Part shown: positions 1 to 10,380 of the stretch, piece by piece
How the letters are laid out: the number at the start of each line of letters is the position of its first letter
Position numbering within the stretch: position 1 is the stretch's first letter
NCBI RefSeq assembly: GCF_943734655.1
Contig: NC_071353.1
Span: 141,707,907 to 141,771,906 of the forward strand
Reading direction: 5' to 3'
Source: Sabethes cyaneus
Taxonomy: Eukaryota > Arthropoda > Insecta > Diptera > Culicidae
DNA length: 64,000 bases
The notes under the pieces: generated by a model
Told to the model about the DNA's origin: nothing
What the model saw: only the letters and a program-made list of their open reading frames with translations
The model's database searches: none
Translations under genes and position numbers: made by a program

Positions 1-73
<73 letters not shown>
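1..73. repeat. (ACT)n microsatellite
   Basis: Uninterrupted ACT trinucleotide repeat of about 24 units running in from the window edge, so its full length is unknown. It abuts the left end of the following MITE, and a TA from the repeat (72-73) sits directly before that element's CAGTGG terminus. Confidence 0.97.
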
Positions 74-74
<1 letters not shown>

Positions 75-474
75 AGTGGACCCCCGTTCGTTTGAACGAT
101 TCCTCATGCAAACTAACGGGGTTACTTTTTAATTTGAACAACTGGTAACCGAAATATGCTGAAATCTGTGTGAACTGGCCGCCCTGCTCTTTGTTATTGT
201 TTTGGTGGTTTGTTTTAGTTGGCAGTTGCAAGTGCGAATATTGCATTTTCCGATCGGATTTCTCTCTTAATCGTTAGGAAAACGAAATGTGAAACCGATT
301 AAACACGCTAGGTCAGTACAAACGAATCGTGTTTATGTGCATTGTCTGCATAAACAAATGATGTCATGTTGAGAATGACATTTGAACCATTTTTAATTTG
401 CACGTCGTGCAAACCAACGGGGTTCAAATTAAAAAGTGTTCAGATTAAAAATGGTCAAACGAACGGGGGTCCAC
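74..474. mobile_element. Tigger/pogo-like MITE, about 400 bp
   Basis: Perfect 20-bp terminal inverted repeats lie at 76-95 and 455-474 (GTGGACCCCCGTTCGTTTGA and its complement). The left end reads TA-CAGTGG, as in Tigger/pogo members of the Tc1/mariner superfamily; the right outermost bases have decayed (CCACGG), so a TA duplication is not provable. The motif GCAAACYAACGGGGTT recurs in direct orientation at about 106-121 and 407-422, inside the TIRs. There is no coding capacity, so it would be non-autonomous. Superfamily assignment is inference from the terminus. Confidence 0.75.
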
Positions 475-483
475 GGTTCTACT

Positions 484-775
484 TGGTTTAGCCGGTTGTC
501 CTCCCCATTTTGTTCACCAATTTAACTGACTTCCTGTCAAGTTCCTCAGGCGGTTGTCCCGACACACCCTACATACTTTCCTTGGGGGTTATCCCACCTC
601 GCTTCTCGTTTTCCAGGCGGTTGTCCCGACTCGCGTCTTATTTTTTCAGGCGGTTGTCCTGACTCGCCTCTTGGCTTTTCCAGGCAGTTGTTTCGACTGC
701 CCGTTTTTATTTGTTTCAGGCGGTTGTACCGATTCGCCTCTTATTTTTTCAGGCGGTTGTCCAGACTCGCCTTTA
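484..775. repeat. 33-36 bp minisatellite (CAGGCGGTTGT unit)
   Basis: Tandem degenerate repeat. The core CAGGCGGTTGT (or CAGGCAGTTGT) starts at 547, 614, 647, 681, 717 and 750, each followed by a CGACTCGCCTCTTATTT-like segment. Two more diverged units lie near 493 and 580. It creates an open frame rich in FQAVV and DSPL, which I read as a consequence of the repeat rather than a protein. Confidence 0.85.
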
Positions 776-1082
776 ATTCTAAGCAAGGCCGGCGCTTCCC
801 TTAAGCAAAACAAGCAGCTGCTTGGAGCGCCTACATTAAAAAAACTGCAGCATTAAATAAATAAGTGGTTGATGTAAAACTTTCTTCCTTCTCCTTTAGC
901 AGCATAAAACCGGATGGCAAGTGGTGCATCTAGAGTTACTCTTCGCTGTATTGGGTCCTGGGTTATTTACCGCCTATTCGTTGACCATCTCGACACAAGC
1001 AAATCGGGTTCAACCTGGTCGAGCCATCTAGTAAGTTGGGTCTCTCAATTCCTAAAGGCCCTCATACACGTACGAACATGTT
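776..1082. other. unassigned spacer
   Basis: No gene, repeat structure or motif that I recognise. Confidence 0.4.
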
Positions 1083-2158
1083 GGCTGAAAATGCTGGTGA
1101 ATTCATGTTCGTTTAACATTCTCGCCTGTGTATGAGCGCCACGAACCAAGCAGACAAAAGAAGATGTTGGGCTTGTCACTCGACCTGAATGACCAGCCAA
1201 CATTTTATTCGTTTCCAACCCAAGATATGCGTACATGTATGGGGCCCTGAAGGCCGATGAAGGTCTAGAAGAGAACAGATTCACTGCACGGTCGTCCGGT
1301 ATTCTTGTGACGTGACCGACTCCTCGTACTCTCCCTACTTTCAAAACGCGTACTTTGAGAATCATTCCAAGTAGTGCCTGCAGTGCATAGTTCATACGCC
1401 TACGCCATTCTTCGCTTTCCGTTTGCGCTCCACCTCCTCCTGATGAAAATCTATTCGCAACTAAACAGATAAACGTGGTGGGACAGTGACATGGATGATA
1501 TTAAGTTATTTAGAAATTTTTCGAGAAATTTTCGAATCTCTTCAGAATCCGCAATCAGCAGATTCATCTTCGATGAAGTAGTAATATATGAGGATGAAGT
1601 TTCTGAAGTAACAGGAAATATGAAGCATACTTTTTCGTTTTTAAAGGTTTATCATCTAATAATGGGTTTCAAGGAACCGACAAGTATTCAAAAGAAATGG
1701 CGGTTGACTGTGACCAGCGTTCACGTTCTAATGAATAGGCCGACATAAGCATTTCTTTCGGACTCCCGCGCTTGTTTATTCATGCACTGTAACGACTTTT
1801 ACGAGTGTGTATTTAGGTAACAGCCACGGTCGTCGCTCTCGCACGTCATTACAGCCTGAGCAACTGAAACCGATCACTCGCGAGGACTCGCACTTCCGCC
1901 CGCGTGTAAAATCGAGGGCGTAAGATGAAGAAGAAAACAAAAAGTAATGCAACATCTGTATCCCAGTGTGCCGCTGGCTGCTCACGAGTTGTTTGCCTCG
2001 TGAGTAGTTATGCAGAAAGACGCTACGAGACTGTGCGTTTGCGAGTGTGTAGGTAGTAAAATGGCTGCACACAGCAACGCCGGCTATTTTTTGTTTGTTC
2101 TGTGGGCACCATTTTGAGAATTTGCGTGGAGCGACAAATTGGCTAGCACCGGGCCTGA
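1083..2158 (-). mobile_element. 1-kb dispersed repeat, inverted copy (copy A)
   Basis: Read on the minus strand, this matches 29665-30620 on the plus strand over most of its length, including GCTAGCCAATTT, the segment with CTCGCAAACGCACAGTCTCG, and a terminal segment coding an RT C-terminus. Copy A holds about 220 bp (near 1770-1980) that is missing from copy B. Copy B holds a 108-bp MITE missing here, so copy A is the empty site for that insertion. Probably the decayed 3' part of a non-LTR retrotransposon. Confidence 0.75.
1240..1432 (-). pseudogene. non-LTR reverse transcriptase C-terminal remnant
   Basis: The minus strand encodes a short stretch with WRRRMN, LQALLG and RVRGVGHVTRIPDD. This is the pattern WRRRMNxEL...RLRWxGHVxRMxDD that ends the ORF2 of RTE/Jockey-type non-LTR retrotransposons, just after the RT domain. 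Nothing of the endonuclease or RT catalytic core is present, so it is a 5'-truncated relic. The plus-strand copy at 30340-30545 carries the same fragment, which shows that the match is a repeat and not a host gene. Clade assignment between RTE and Jockey is uncertain. Confidence 0.65.
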
Positions 2159-5090
2159 TTCTAAGTGGTTATCTTAACACGCTTGTATTCTTACGGAATG
2201 ATCTCGTAAGGAATACCACCTTAAAATCTTATTTTTCACTGAGACCGCCATTTTGTTTTTCACACTTTTTTCCTCCCCATGTTGATTGATTTAACCTTCG
2301 TTTTCTCTTGCGTATATTTAGTTACAATCCTAGATTTTGAAGCGGCACTTCCTGGCAGGATCGCCAAATGTAAAATCTGCTTACTAAACAAGAATCACCC
2401 GACATAGGGAGGATGAATTATTCGGTCATGCAGGCGATCACAACTTACCTCTATCGTAATTCACTTTGCATCGAATGCTGCTCGTGGATGCGTTACCTGC
2501 CATGGCGGAAACAGTAAAGGCATGCCACCGTTACTTGACGCCAGTAAAGAATTACGCTACGACTCGACCATTGAGGTGTATGTATATTGTTACATACCTC
2601 ACAACCATCAGCGGCGCTACTTTTAGGGATGGTGGTAAATCTTGCCTGAGTGTTAGTAAGCTCTCTAATATTCTATGTTGGTGTTTGTTCGACTATGATG
2701 ATATGGCGTTATGAATATTATTGGCACTCACTTACACAGATATATTCAGGGACAACCTTGGCCGGCAGAGCGAGCTACCATCAGAGCCTCCCGAATATCG
2801 GCAGAGCTGCCAGGGTTCTTGTTATGCTATATATTAGGCCGTATGAATAAAACAGTTTGCTTTGCTTTTCCCGTGTAAATCTTATGGGAGAGTTTGCTCT
2901 AACTCTTTTATTCCTGCCACAAAAAACGATCATTATTGAAACTGTGGCTGATGTACATTCGTATATTAAATTAAGATAACCCTAAATTGAAATTGAATTC
3001 AGTGGATATTAATAAATCCATATATTTAGCAAAATGATTCTATTACGTGTTTGCAAAACTTTCAAAATTGATCTGGACCCACCAGCGGCACATAAGTACT
3101 TAGTTCGCGTGGAACAACTGTATCGAAATACAACTGACCTACGAAGGTCGTACAGCTTGTCGCTAGACGCTACTGTCTGTCATCATCCCGATGATGACAA
3201 CGCAACCACATGATGTGGCACAACCTACCCACAACGTTTGGCACCATACCGGGGAGGGCCGGAGGCCGTTGAAATTGTTGCCGCCGCTGTGGTTCTTTTC
3301 ATGGCAGACGCACAGTAATTTCACAACGGCAAACTCGTCCCGGTATTGTTTTCCCAAGTGCGGTTTTGGAGTGTTTCGTGACAGTGCGGCGGCCAGCCGT
3401 CTCTCGACTTCCAATTGAATCGCTTGTCACACGAACGAAACACTTCGAAAGATTATAGCGTTTAATTGAATTTTTCCGTAATTATAATAAAACATAACGA
3501 TTTAATGTTAAATTAATTGGTGTTTTCACAGTGAAAAGTAACCATTAATACTAATTATAATTTCGATTGAAGTGAAGCAGGTCGTGTCATTTGACTGATA
3601 ATCGAAACAAAAATTCGCAGTAAAACGAAATGTATTTTGAAGCAGCTGATTTCGTTACCCGCTCCGTGGTATGTCATCGTCAAACTCGTACTATTTCAGA
3701 ACGGGTGGTGAAAGGACGATTCCAATATAAACGACGTAAACTTACCTGCGGTTATGGCCTGCGCATCTCAACGCGCATCATTGGTAATCAAGCCTCTTTC
3801 GGTGGCGCTTTTGCGATAGTTGTTTTGGGTGGTAAGCCAGCCAGCCAGCCAGCTGGTCAGTCACTCGGTCAGTCAGTCAGTCCAGGGTGCGTCTGAGATT
3901 TGTTTGCATAATCGTAACACCACCGGATAATTCGTATACTTCACGCGCTGACCGCGCACATTAATGTGCGTCTGAATTATCCTATATGTCGAGTGTATCG
4001 TTATTTATGAGTTACTGCCGCTCGGAACGGTACCCCGTTGACCCGTTCGATCGACAACGATTGCTAAGTTTAGCTCCCTGCTGCTGATGCCGGTGTACGA
4101 TATTCGTAATGGTCGGCCAGAAGTCATAAGCCGGTTGATGGGCCAAACGATCCGCGCTACTATCAACGCGCGCCCAGCAGGGTCTACGGTTGCGGCCACA
4201 AGATTTAATCGCTTTGCATTGATTCTGCTTTAAGCGGTTGTGCATTTTCCTCCGAAAGTTGCCTTAATGTGCTCACATCAATCACATGAGCTAGACTCTG
4301 TGTGACAGACAATTTGATGAGATGTTGCGGCTTGAAAGGTGGTTTTACCTTTCTTCCATTCATTCGTAGACGGCATCAGGCAGGGTAATGATGTTTACTG
4401 TTTTTGCTGTATCGATATGGCAGGTCGGTATCATTTCTTAATTCAGGGGAGAATGGTTGGAAAATTTTTACGAGGATTATCAGTTTCATTGCTTAGTACC
4501 GTCATTGTGACATTTGCAGTGCCATTCGTAACATACTGGCGTCGAAGATCGAACACAAATTATTGCTGGACTGGTCATCCGAAGGCAGGAATGATTTGTT
4601 TGTCCGGGATTTATGACTAAGCATGATGCGTTTGACATTTGATAAAACGGGGACAAAAATTGTTGACACGGAAGAATTTTTCTAAACCTTTAACGGTTAT
4701 TAGATTAGAGGCCGTGACTTCATCTGCTTGCTAGTTTTACTTTTGTTTTGACTCGAACTTCTTGGCTCTAAGCATCGAGGAAGTGAATTAGTTAATTTCC
4801 TTCACTTTCTTCCTTAACGCTTAGATGCACAAAAATAATATTCAATTGTCGATTTTTCCGGCTGAGTTTTCCGAAATCGAATAAATTTCTGTTTGCGGCG
4901 GCAATCGACTAAAATAACACGGAGTGAAAGATTAGTGATAAAAGACAAAAACATATTTTAAATTAGCTAAACAAGAGTTAACGTTAAGTCCAAAGAGATA
5001 AAAAAAATTAAAAACAAGTTAGAAAGTAGTTAAAACAAGAGTTTTAAAACTTGAAATGAATTGACCTACCTCGCGTTTTTTGTCTTGACC
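2159..5090. other. apparently single-copy intergenic DNA
   Basis: No convincing coding exon, RNA gene or transposon terminus. GC-richer patches occur at about 3190-3410 and 4010-4250, but their open frames have no recognisable domain. A short run of CCAG and CAGT repeats lies at 3836-3892. It could hold regulatory DNA; nothing in the sequence proves it. Confidence 0.5.
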
Positions 5091-5312
5091 TTTAATAAGG
5101 TCAGGCATATAATATGGCATATGGGCCGCTGAAAGGGGGGGGGGAGATTTTTTGAATCACGCAAAAATAAGCGCTTGATGCATTTTTATTTAAGATTTAA
5201 TCGTGAATAATCAATCGATTCTTACTTTTCATACATACTAGACTAGAAAATTACATTTTACGTCTTATTCTCTCACACGTTTTCACACTTTTCTGTTCCA
5301 TTTTGTCTGTGT
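5091..5312 (+). mobile_element. partial copy of the poly-G MITE family plus shared flank
   Basis: Contains the GCCGCTGAAAGGGGGGG landmark and the GAATCACGCAAAAA...ATTTAATCGTGAA segment found in the full copies at 6021, 8028 and 53151. The right end of the element is missing. Bases 5150-5312 are repeated in direct orientation at 10229-10375 (shared CTAGACTAGAAAA and CTTATTCTCTCACACG). Confidence 0.65.
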
Positions 5313-6020
5313 CCGATTTTTTTCAGTCCCGTGTTTCAATTTCAATGTTACAATGTTGCATTTTTTCTTTCATTCAGTCCTGTTTTGCATCATGTGTTTC
5401 ACTCAGTTTAAGTTAGTTTAGTTTCAGTTTACCATCTTTTCCCTTCTATTTTTCCCTTTTTCGTTTCCAGTTTTTATCTTTTCCATTTTGCTCTTTCCGA
5501 CGCCCCGTTTTTCTGACTTTTCTGTCATGTTTGCTCTTTTTTTTGGCTCCCTTTTTACCTTTTCCACTTCGGATTACCTTGTTTATCTCTCGTTTTCGTC
5601 TATTTCTTTTCCGTTTTGCCTCTCATTTGGCCCGTTTCTCTTTTCTTCTTTTTCTGTTCCATTTCCCCGTTTCTGCTCCACCTTTCTCCGTTTATATGCC
5701 GTTTGATTTCTTTTCTCGCTTTCCTTGTTTTCTCTATCGAGTTTCCTTCTTTACTGCCTTTTCTTTTCCATTTTAGTTTCTCTTGTTTTCTGTTTTTGTA
5801 TTCGCTCTCTTATCTCATTTTATCTTTTTTCCCTGTCGTTTTTCCATTTTTCTTTCGCTCTCGTCATGAATCCAGGTTTTTCTTTGTTCTATTTTTTGTC
5901 TTTTCCCCTTTTTAATGCTCGTTTCATTTCTTGTCTTCCGTGTTGCCATTTTTTCGGTCCTGACTTTTGGTTTTTTAACTTCTTTTCTATTTTTCATTTT
6001 CGTCTGTTTCGTTCTTCCTC
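5290..6020 (+). repeat. polypyrimidine tract, degenerate TTTTCYGTTTTTCC units
   Basis: About 730 bp of nearly pure pyrimidine on the plus strand, made of loosely repeated units such as TTTTCTGTTCCATTTC. Long open frames rich in F, S and L exist in all three forward frames, the mark of low-complexity DNA rather than coding sequence. Confidence 0.8.
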
Positions 6021-6484
6021 TTAGGCCATTACATATATTTTATTAAGTTTTTGTTCTTCCGGTGTTGAGCCTCTGAAGGGGGGGGGGGGGGGGAAGAGAT
6101 TTTTTAAATTGAGCAAAAAAAGGGTATTAAGCATTTTTATTTAAAGTTTAAACGTGATAACAAAATCTATTCTTCCTTTTCATATATACGTTATTATTTT
6201 CCATGCAAAAATCTACGAAAAATAGACAAAAACGAAGGAAATTTTTATTGGCCAATATTCGAAAATTCCTTTGTTTGAATTTCCATTTCTGTTTCGGTCT
6301 AGAAGCGTTAACTCAACTCGTACACTCATTTTTCTAGTTTTTCAGGCTGTAGAGCCCACAGACAACTGATTTTATAAAAAAATTTAACTCATGTCATACA
6401 AATTATTTTTGTGCTCCCTGATTTTTCAACCCAATTTCAAGGGGTGGGCGACAAAAACTTTTAAAATAATTTGCAATGGCCTTA
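6021..6484 (+). mobile_element. poly-G MITE family, copy 1
   Basis: Terminal inverted repeats begin TTAGGCCATTRC and end GCAATGGCCTTAA; the homology continues inward through AAGTTTTTGTYC for about 35 bp. An internal run of about 17 G follows CCTCTGAA, and a shorter G run precedes GACAAAAAC near the right end. Homologous full copies are at 8028-8516 and 53151-53622, with a partial inverted copy at 42586-42960. There is no open frame. Confidence 0.85.
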
Positions 6485-6725
6485 AAAGTCAAATTTAAGC
6501 TTTTGTTTCAAGCCCAATTTCAAGTCTAATTTCAAGACCAGAATAGAAATTAGATGCTCTATTTCAAAAACCAAAATAGTCTAATTTTAAGTACAATTAG
6601 AATTCCAGTTTCAAATCTAATTTCAAATGTAAGTGTAATTTCTAATCCAAGATAAATTCAATGTTTAGTCTCATTTAAATTTTGAGCTTAATTTTTTTCA
6701 AGTAAAATTTCAACTTTAATTTAAG
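6485..6725 (+). repeat. degenerate AATTTCAAGTCC array
   Basis: Quasi-tandem 12-18 bp units of the type CTAATTTCAAGTCCAATTTC. Similar arrays lie at 7546-8022, 14251-14610, 46735-46935, 56870-57028 and, inverted, 60493-61150. Confidence 0.7.
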
Positions 6726-7545
6726 GTGAAGGTCGTCAGAGGCCAGCTGCTTTTTTACTGATTTCAGTACTTGTTTCCACTATCGTTTGGTTTATGTTAA
6801 GTTTATGCTGAGTTGCTAGTAGTAGGTAATAATCTGGTATGAACAATTATGAAATGTAGAATCGCGTATCAATTTTTGCTGTTGAACTAGATCCGACAGT
6901 AATTCTATCACATAAAATGTTGTTTACGGTGATTTTTATAATCAGAGAATTTAATAAGTATATTTTCGACACTTTACGACCGTTAATTTAATATTGAAAA
7001 TTATTGGCCAATTTCATGCTCAACGTAAATATGGCATCACTCCTGTTTCCTTGGTAACGTATCAACAACGACGGTCGCGGATTCAGAATTGCAATCGAAA
7101 TGAAGCAAAGTTTTTCATATCAATTCAAGTGAACAGTTTGGGCAAAATCATTATAATATCTTACCAGACAACTGTTCGGGTGGTAAATTTAAGTTTTCTG
7201 TGTTTCAAGTTAAGTTTCGCGAGTGATGTGATGAATGAAACGGCCGGAAAAAATTAAAGAAAAATCGACGGCGAAAAAGTAAAAATATAGTGATGAATTT
7301 CAATTGGGCAGAAATCTCAGTATTTAGAGTAAGTTATGCCTCAAAAAGTAATAGAAACTATAGAATGCAATGTTTAGTGCCTCGAGTTGCAAGATCTGAT
7401 TACGGCTAGCAGGTTAGTTGAACTAATTTTATTTTTTTGTGATGGTTTCCCGAGCTTATGGGAGCATGTTGGTACACTGAAGATGGGAAGGGAAGGGTGA
7501 TATTCGCTGCCATACTGACTGCCATAAATGGACTCTGACGACCTT
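6726..7545. other. unassigned spacer
   Basis: No gene or repeat recognised. The longest plus-strand frame (6994-7257) has no signal peptide, domain or matching splice context that I can see. Confidence 0.4.
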
Positions 7546-8022
7546 GTCCTTAAAATCCAATTTGATTCTAATTTCAAATATAAACTTCAAATTCTGTTTT
7601 ATCTCTAATTTTCAGCTTGAAGCTTTACTTCATATCCAGCTTTTTACAAGCCAAAATGGCAGACGGCGTTCGTAATATTTGAACAGTATTTTTGACATTT
7701 CCTTAATGTGTCGCTTAGTTTTACCGTGAACGTGCGGAAAGAAAACGTGCGATTTATTTAGGAAATGTCAAAAATGCTGTTCAAATATTACGAACACAGA
7801 TTATGCGGTCGACCATTATGGCTCGTAAAAAGCTGGATATGAAGTAAAGCTTCAAGCCAAAATTAGTCCAAATTCAAATCTTATTTAATGTCCTACGTCA
7901 GGTCTGATTTAAAGTCCAATTTGAACTCTAATTTCTAGTCCACTTTTATATTTTATATTTGATTTTAAATCGAATTCCACCCCTAAGTCTAAAACTGTTT
8001 GAACCTGATCGGCCGATATTTT
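7546..8022 (+). repeat. degenerate AATTTCAAGTCC array with conserved end module
   Basis: Same unit family as 6485-6725, interrupted by the foldback element 7604-7868. Its right end (about 7935-8022) is the shared module TTTCTAGTCC...TTTTAAATCGAATT...CACCC...AAGTC...GTTTGAACCTGATCGGCCG, also present at 46855-46935 and 56940-57025 and inverted at 60493-60590. Confidence 0.65.
7604..7868. mobile_element. foldback element, long inverted arms
   Basis: Left arm CTTGAAGCTTTACTTCATAT from 7616 pairs with the right arm ending at 7856. Pairing continues through CCAGCTTTTTAC and, after a small mismatch, through GTTCGTAATATTTGAACAG and TTTTTGACATTTCCT. A loop of about 55 nt lies between the arms. The inverted repeat extends weakly outward to 7604/7868. 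No coding sequence. It sits inside an AAGTCC array. Confidence 0.85.
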
Positions 8023-8027
8023 TGTAG

Positions 8028-8516
8028 TAAGGCCATTACAAATATTTTAAAAAGATTTTGTCCTTCCGGTGTTGGGCAACTGAAGGAAGCGGGGGGGGGG
8101 GGGGGGGGGGCGAAAAAAAACAAAGAGAATTTTTTAATCGAGCAAAAAAAAAACTACGTTTAAGTATTTTTACTTAAAGTTTAAAGGTGAAAACTGAATC
8201 TATTCTTGTTTTTTATATACACGTTATTATTTTCGATGCAAAAACCTACGAAAAGAAAAACAAAATCGAATGAAAAATTTCTTTACTGATTTTCGAAAAT
8301 TCCGTTGTTCGAAATTCCCATTTCTGTTTCGCGTTAGAAGCGTCAATACTCATTTTTCGAGTTTTTTAGGCTGTACACAGACATTGCTTTCATAAACAAA
8401 GTTTGACTGATATTCCACAATTTATTTTTTTTTGCTCCCCGATTTTTCAAGCCAATTTGAAAGGGGGGAGGGAGGACGGTTGACAAAAACTTTACAAATA
8501 ATTTGCAATGGCCTTA
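8028..8516 (+). mobile_element. poly-G MITE family, copy 2
   Basis: TIRs TAAGGCCATTACAAAT at the left and ATTTGCAATGGCCTTA at the right. It has the same internal order as copy 1: AAAGATTTTGTCC, CAACTGAAG, G run of about 18, AATTTTTTAATCGAGCAAAAA, TACACGTTATTATTTTC, a second G-rich stretch, GACAAAAACTTT. Confidence 0.88.
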
Positions 8517-8675
8517 TTATGTCCTGCATTACTTGCTGCTCTGTTACGTTCATCTGTTCTTTTCTAGCTAGTCTCTTTTGTCTCCATTTTGTCTTATCTT
8601 TTTTTCGTTTTCTGTCCCGGTTTTTCTCTTTTGCTGCTCTCGTTTTTCCATTTACTTGCTCCTATCAGTGATGTT
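8517..8675 (+). repeat. short polypyrimidine tract
   Basis: Pyrimidine-rich run (for example CTTTTTTTCGTTTTCTGTCC) immediately after MITE copy 2, resembling the tract before copy 1. Confidence 0.5.
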
Positions 8676-9949
8676 AAAAACTCAAAATCTCAAAACTCAT
8701 CAAAAATCAAAATCAACTGTGAATCATGTCAACTTGATCCTATGCAGAAGAAACTCACGCGTGAGTTTTTCTGTTTTCATAGCAAGAAGCACAAAACTCA
8801 CACATATTTCTTCCCGCTTGATCGTATTCTGCTTTGCTTCAACTGCTACCCGGAGCTATACACTTATACATACAAATTCGTTGTTGAACAGCATAAACTT
8901 TCTCTCGTGCGATACGTAACTGTGAGTGAGCGTGAGAGAATTAATCTCAAAATAAATCGTAAAGTTAAACACACATTTAAACTACATGTTTATCTAATTC
9001 TTATTAAGCTTTTTACTTTCTAGTTAAGAAAATGTCGATTCCCGCCAAGGTAAAAAGGTAAATTCCGCCAATATGATTGCCATCTTAATTCATGAATGTG
9101 TGCTAGCTTTTTTCACTACTGATGTTTTCTCTGGCGGTTAATTCTCTTTCGCTCACTGGTTCGTTATATCAAATGCCAACTGTGGAAGAATTAAGAAAAA
9201 TGCTCACAGCTGAATTTGGTTCACATCTCATAGCAACAGAGACATCACGTATAATAGCGAGAGAAATTCATGTGTGAGTTCGGCGCTTCTGATCAAGGTT
9301 GAAATTTCATGGTGCTTGAAATCTCATTGAGTTTTTTGCTGCTATGAATCTTTCAACACTGTTTAGAAATAGGAGAAATAGGAAGCTACAATAGAATGAA
9401 GATGGAAGATTAGGAACAACGGCTCCGAACCGAAAGAATGACTGGTTTGATGGCAAATCCAAATAGGAAAAAGGTAGGGTAACAAGAGCAAAAGTACTGC
9501 AACACCGTGTGAGAACTAACGTGGAACGAGTAAAACTCAGTTTTCCGCAGAAAGAAGCCCAATCAGGAAGAACGAGGCCGCGAATCAATAGAAGAACGGT
9601 GCTTGAACATTTTACGCAAAGCCTAACGGCTCGCACAAAGGCTGTATACCACAATTCGTTATGTACCGAGATTTGGACTCGGGTCGGTCCGACGCAAGCA
9701 AAACATTCGTTTGTGTCGGTTGGTATGGTATGGTATGGTAGCTGCTAGTCAATTAACTATTTTGCAGTCATTCGCTGCTTCAAACGACAAAGGAAAAAAT
9801 CAGAACGCATTCGTTTTTCTGTACAATCGGAGGTATGGCTGAGAGAACTGCTGGCTGTGTTATGCATAGCGGACGAATTGCACCACTAAACGAGCGGCGT
9901 GAGTGTAAATGCACGATGGTGTGGCTGCGGTAGAAAAAAGGATCGGTTA
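8676..9949. other. unassigned region
   Basis: No recognisable gene. It contains a perfect 18-bp palindrome, AAACTCACGCGTGAGTTT, at 8751-8768, and a short TATGG repeat at 9723-9740. Confidence 0.4.
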
Positions 9950-10190
9950 AAGCCCTGCTTCGGAAGACGCTCAAGGCGAGTAAAATTCGCCTTTTCACGA
10001 AGATGGCCACCTGCCAGTAGTCCTCTACGACCATGGGATATGGGTTATGCTCGCCGCGGAGAGCGACTTTCAACGGAAGGTGTTGAACACTATCTACGGT
10101 TTAGTGCAGAAGGATGACGGAACGAGGAGAAAATGAACTATGAATCGCACCAGGTGCTAGAAGAAGGACGAAGACCTAGTGAAAATGGCT
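9950..10190 (+). pseudogene. non-LTR RT C-terminal fragment, broken
   Basis: From about 10029 the plus strand reads YDHGIWVMLAAESDFQRKVL, then NTIYGLVQKDDG, resembling the YGxExWxL...FERKVLRxIxGxVxxxG segment near the end of RTE-like ORF2. In-frame stops and frameshifts follow (after GTRRK). It is a truncated relic with no catalytic motif and lies upstream of the 10229-10375 repeat. Confidence 0.5.
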
Positions 10191-10224
10191 CTCAACAACT
10201 CTGGAGTTAGAAAGCAGCGAAAGA

Positions 10225-10380
10225 TGAGATTTTTTAATCACGCAAAAAATACATAAATTTTTGTTCCAGATTTAATCGTAAAAACTAAGTCTATTCTTAC
10301 TTCATACCTACTAGACTAGAAAATGACATTTTACGCCTTATTCTCTCACACGTTTTCTATTCCATTTTGTCTATGGCACT
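10225..10380 (+). repeat. direct repeat of 5150-5312
   Basis: Shares GATTTTTTAATCACGCAAAAA, AGATTTAATCGTAAAA, CTAGACTAGAAAATGACATT and CTTATTCTCTCACACGTTTT with 5150-5312, at somewhat lower similarity in the middle. A fragment related to the poly-G MITE family. Confidence 0.7.

Noticed and set aside
8751..8768. Perfect 18-bp palindrome AAACTCACGCGTGAGTTT as a regulatory operator
   Set aside because: A single short palindrome without context; one is plausible by chance in 64 kb of AT-rich DNA given neighbouring ACTCA repeats.
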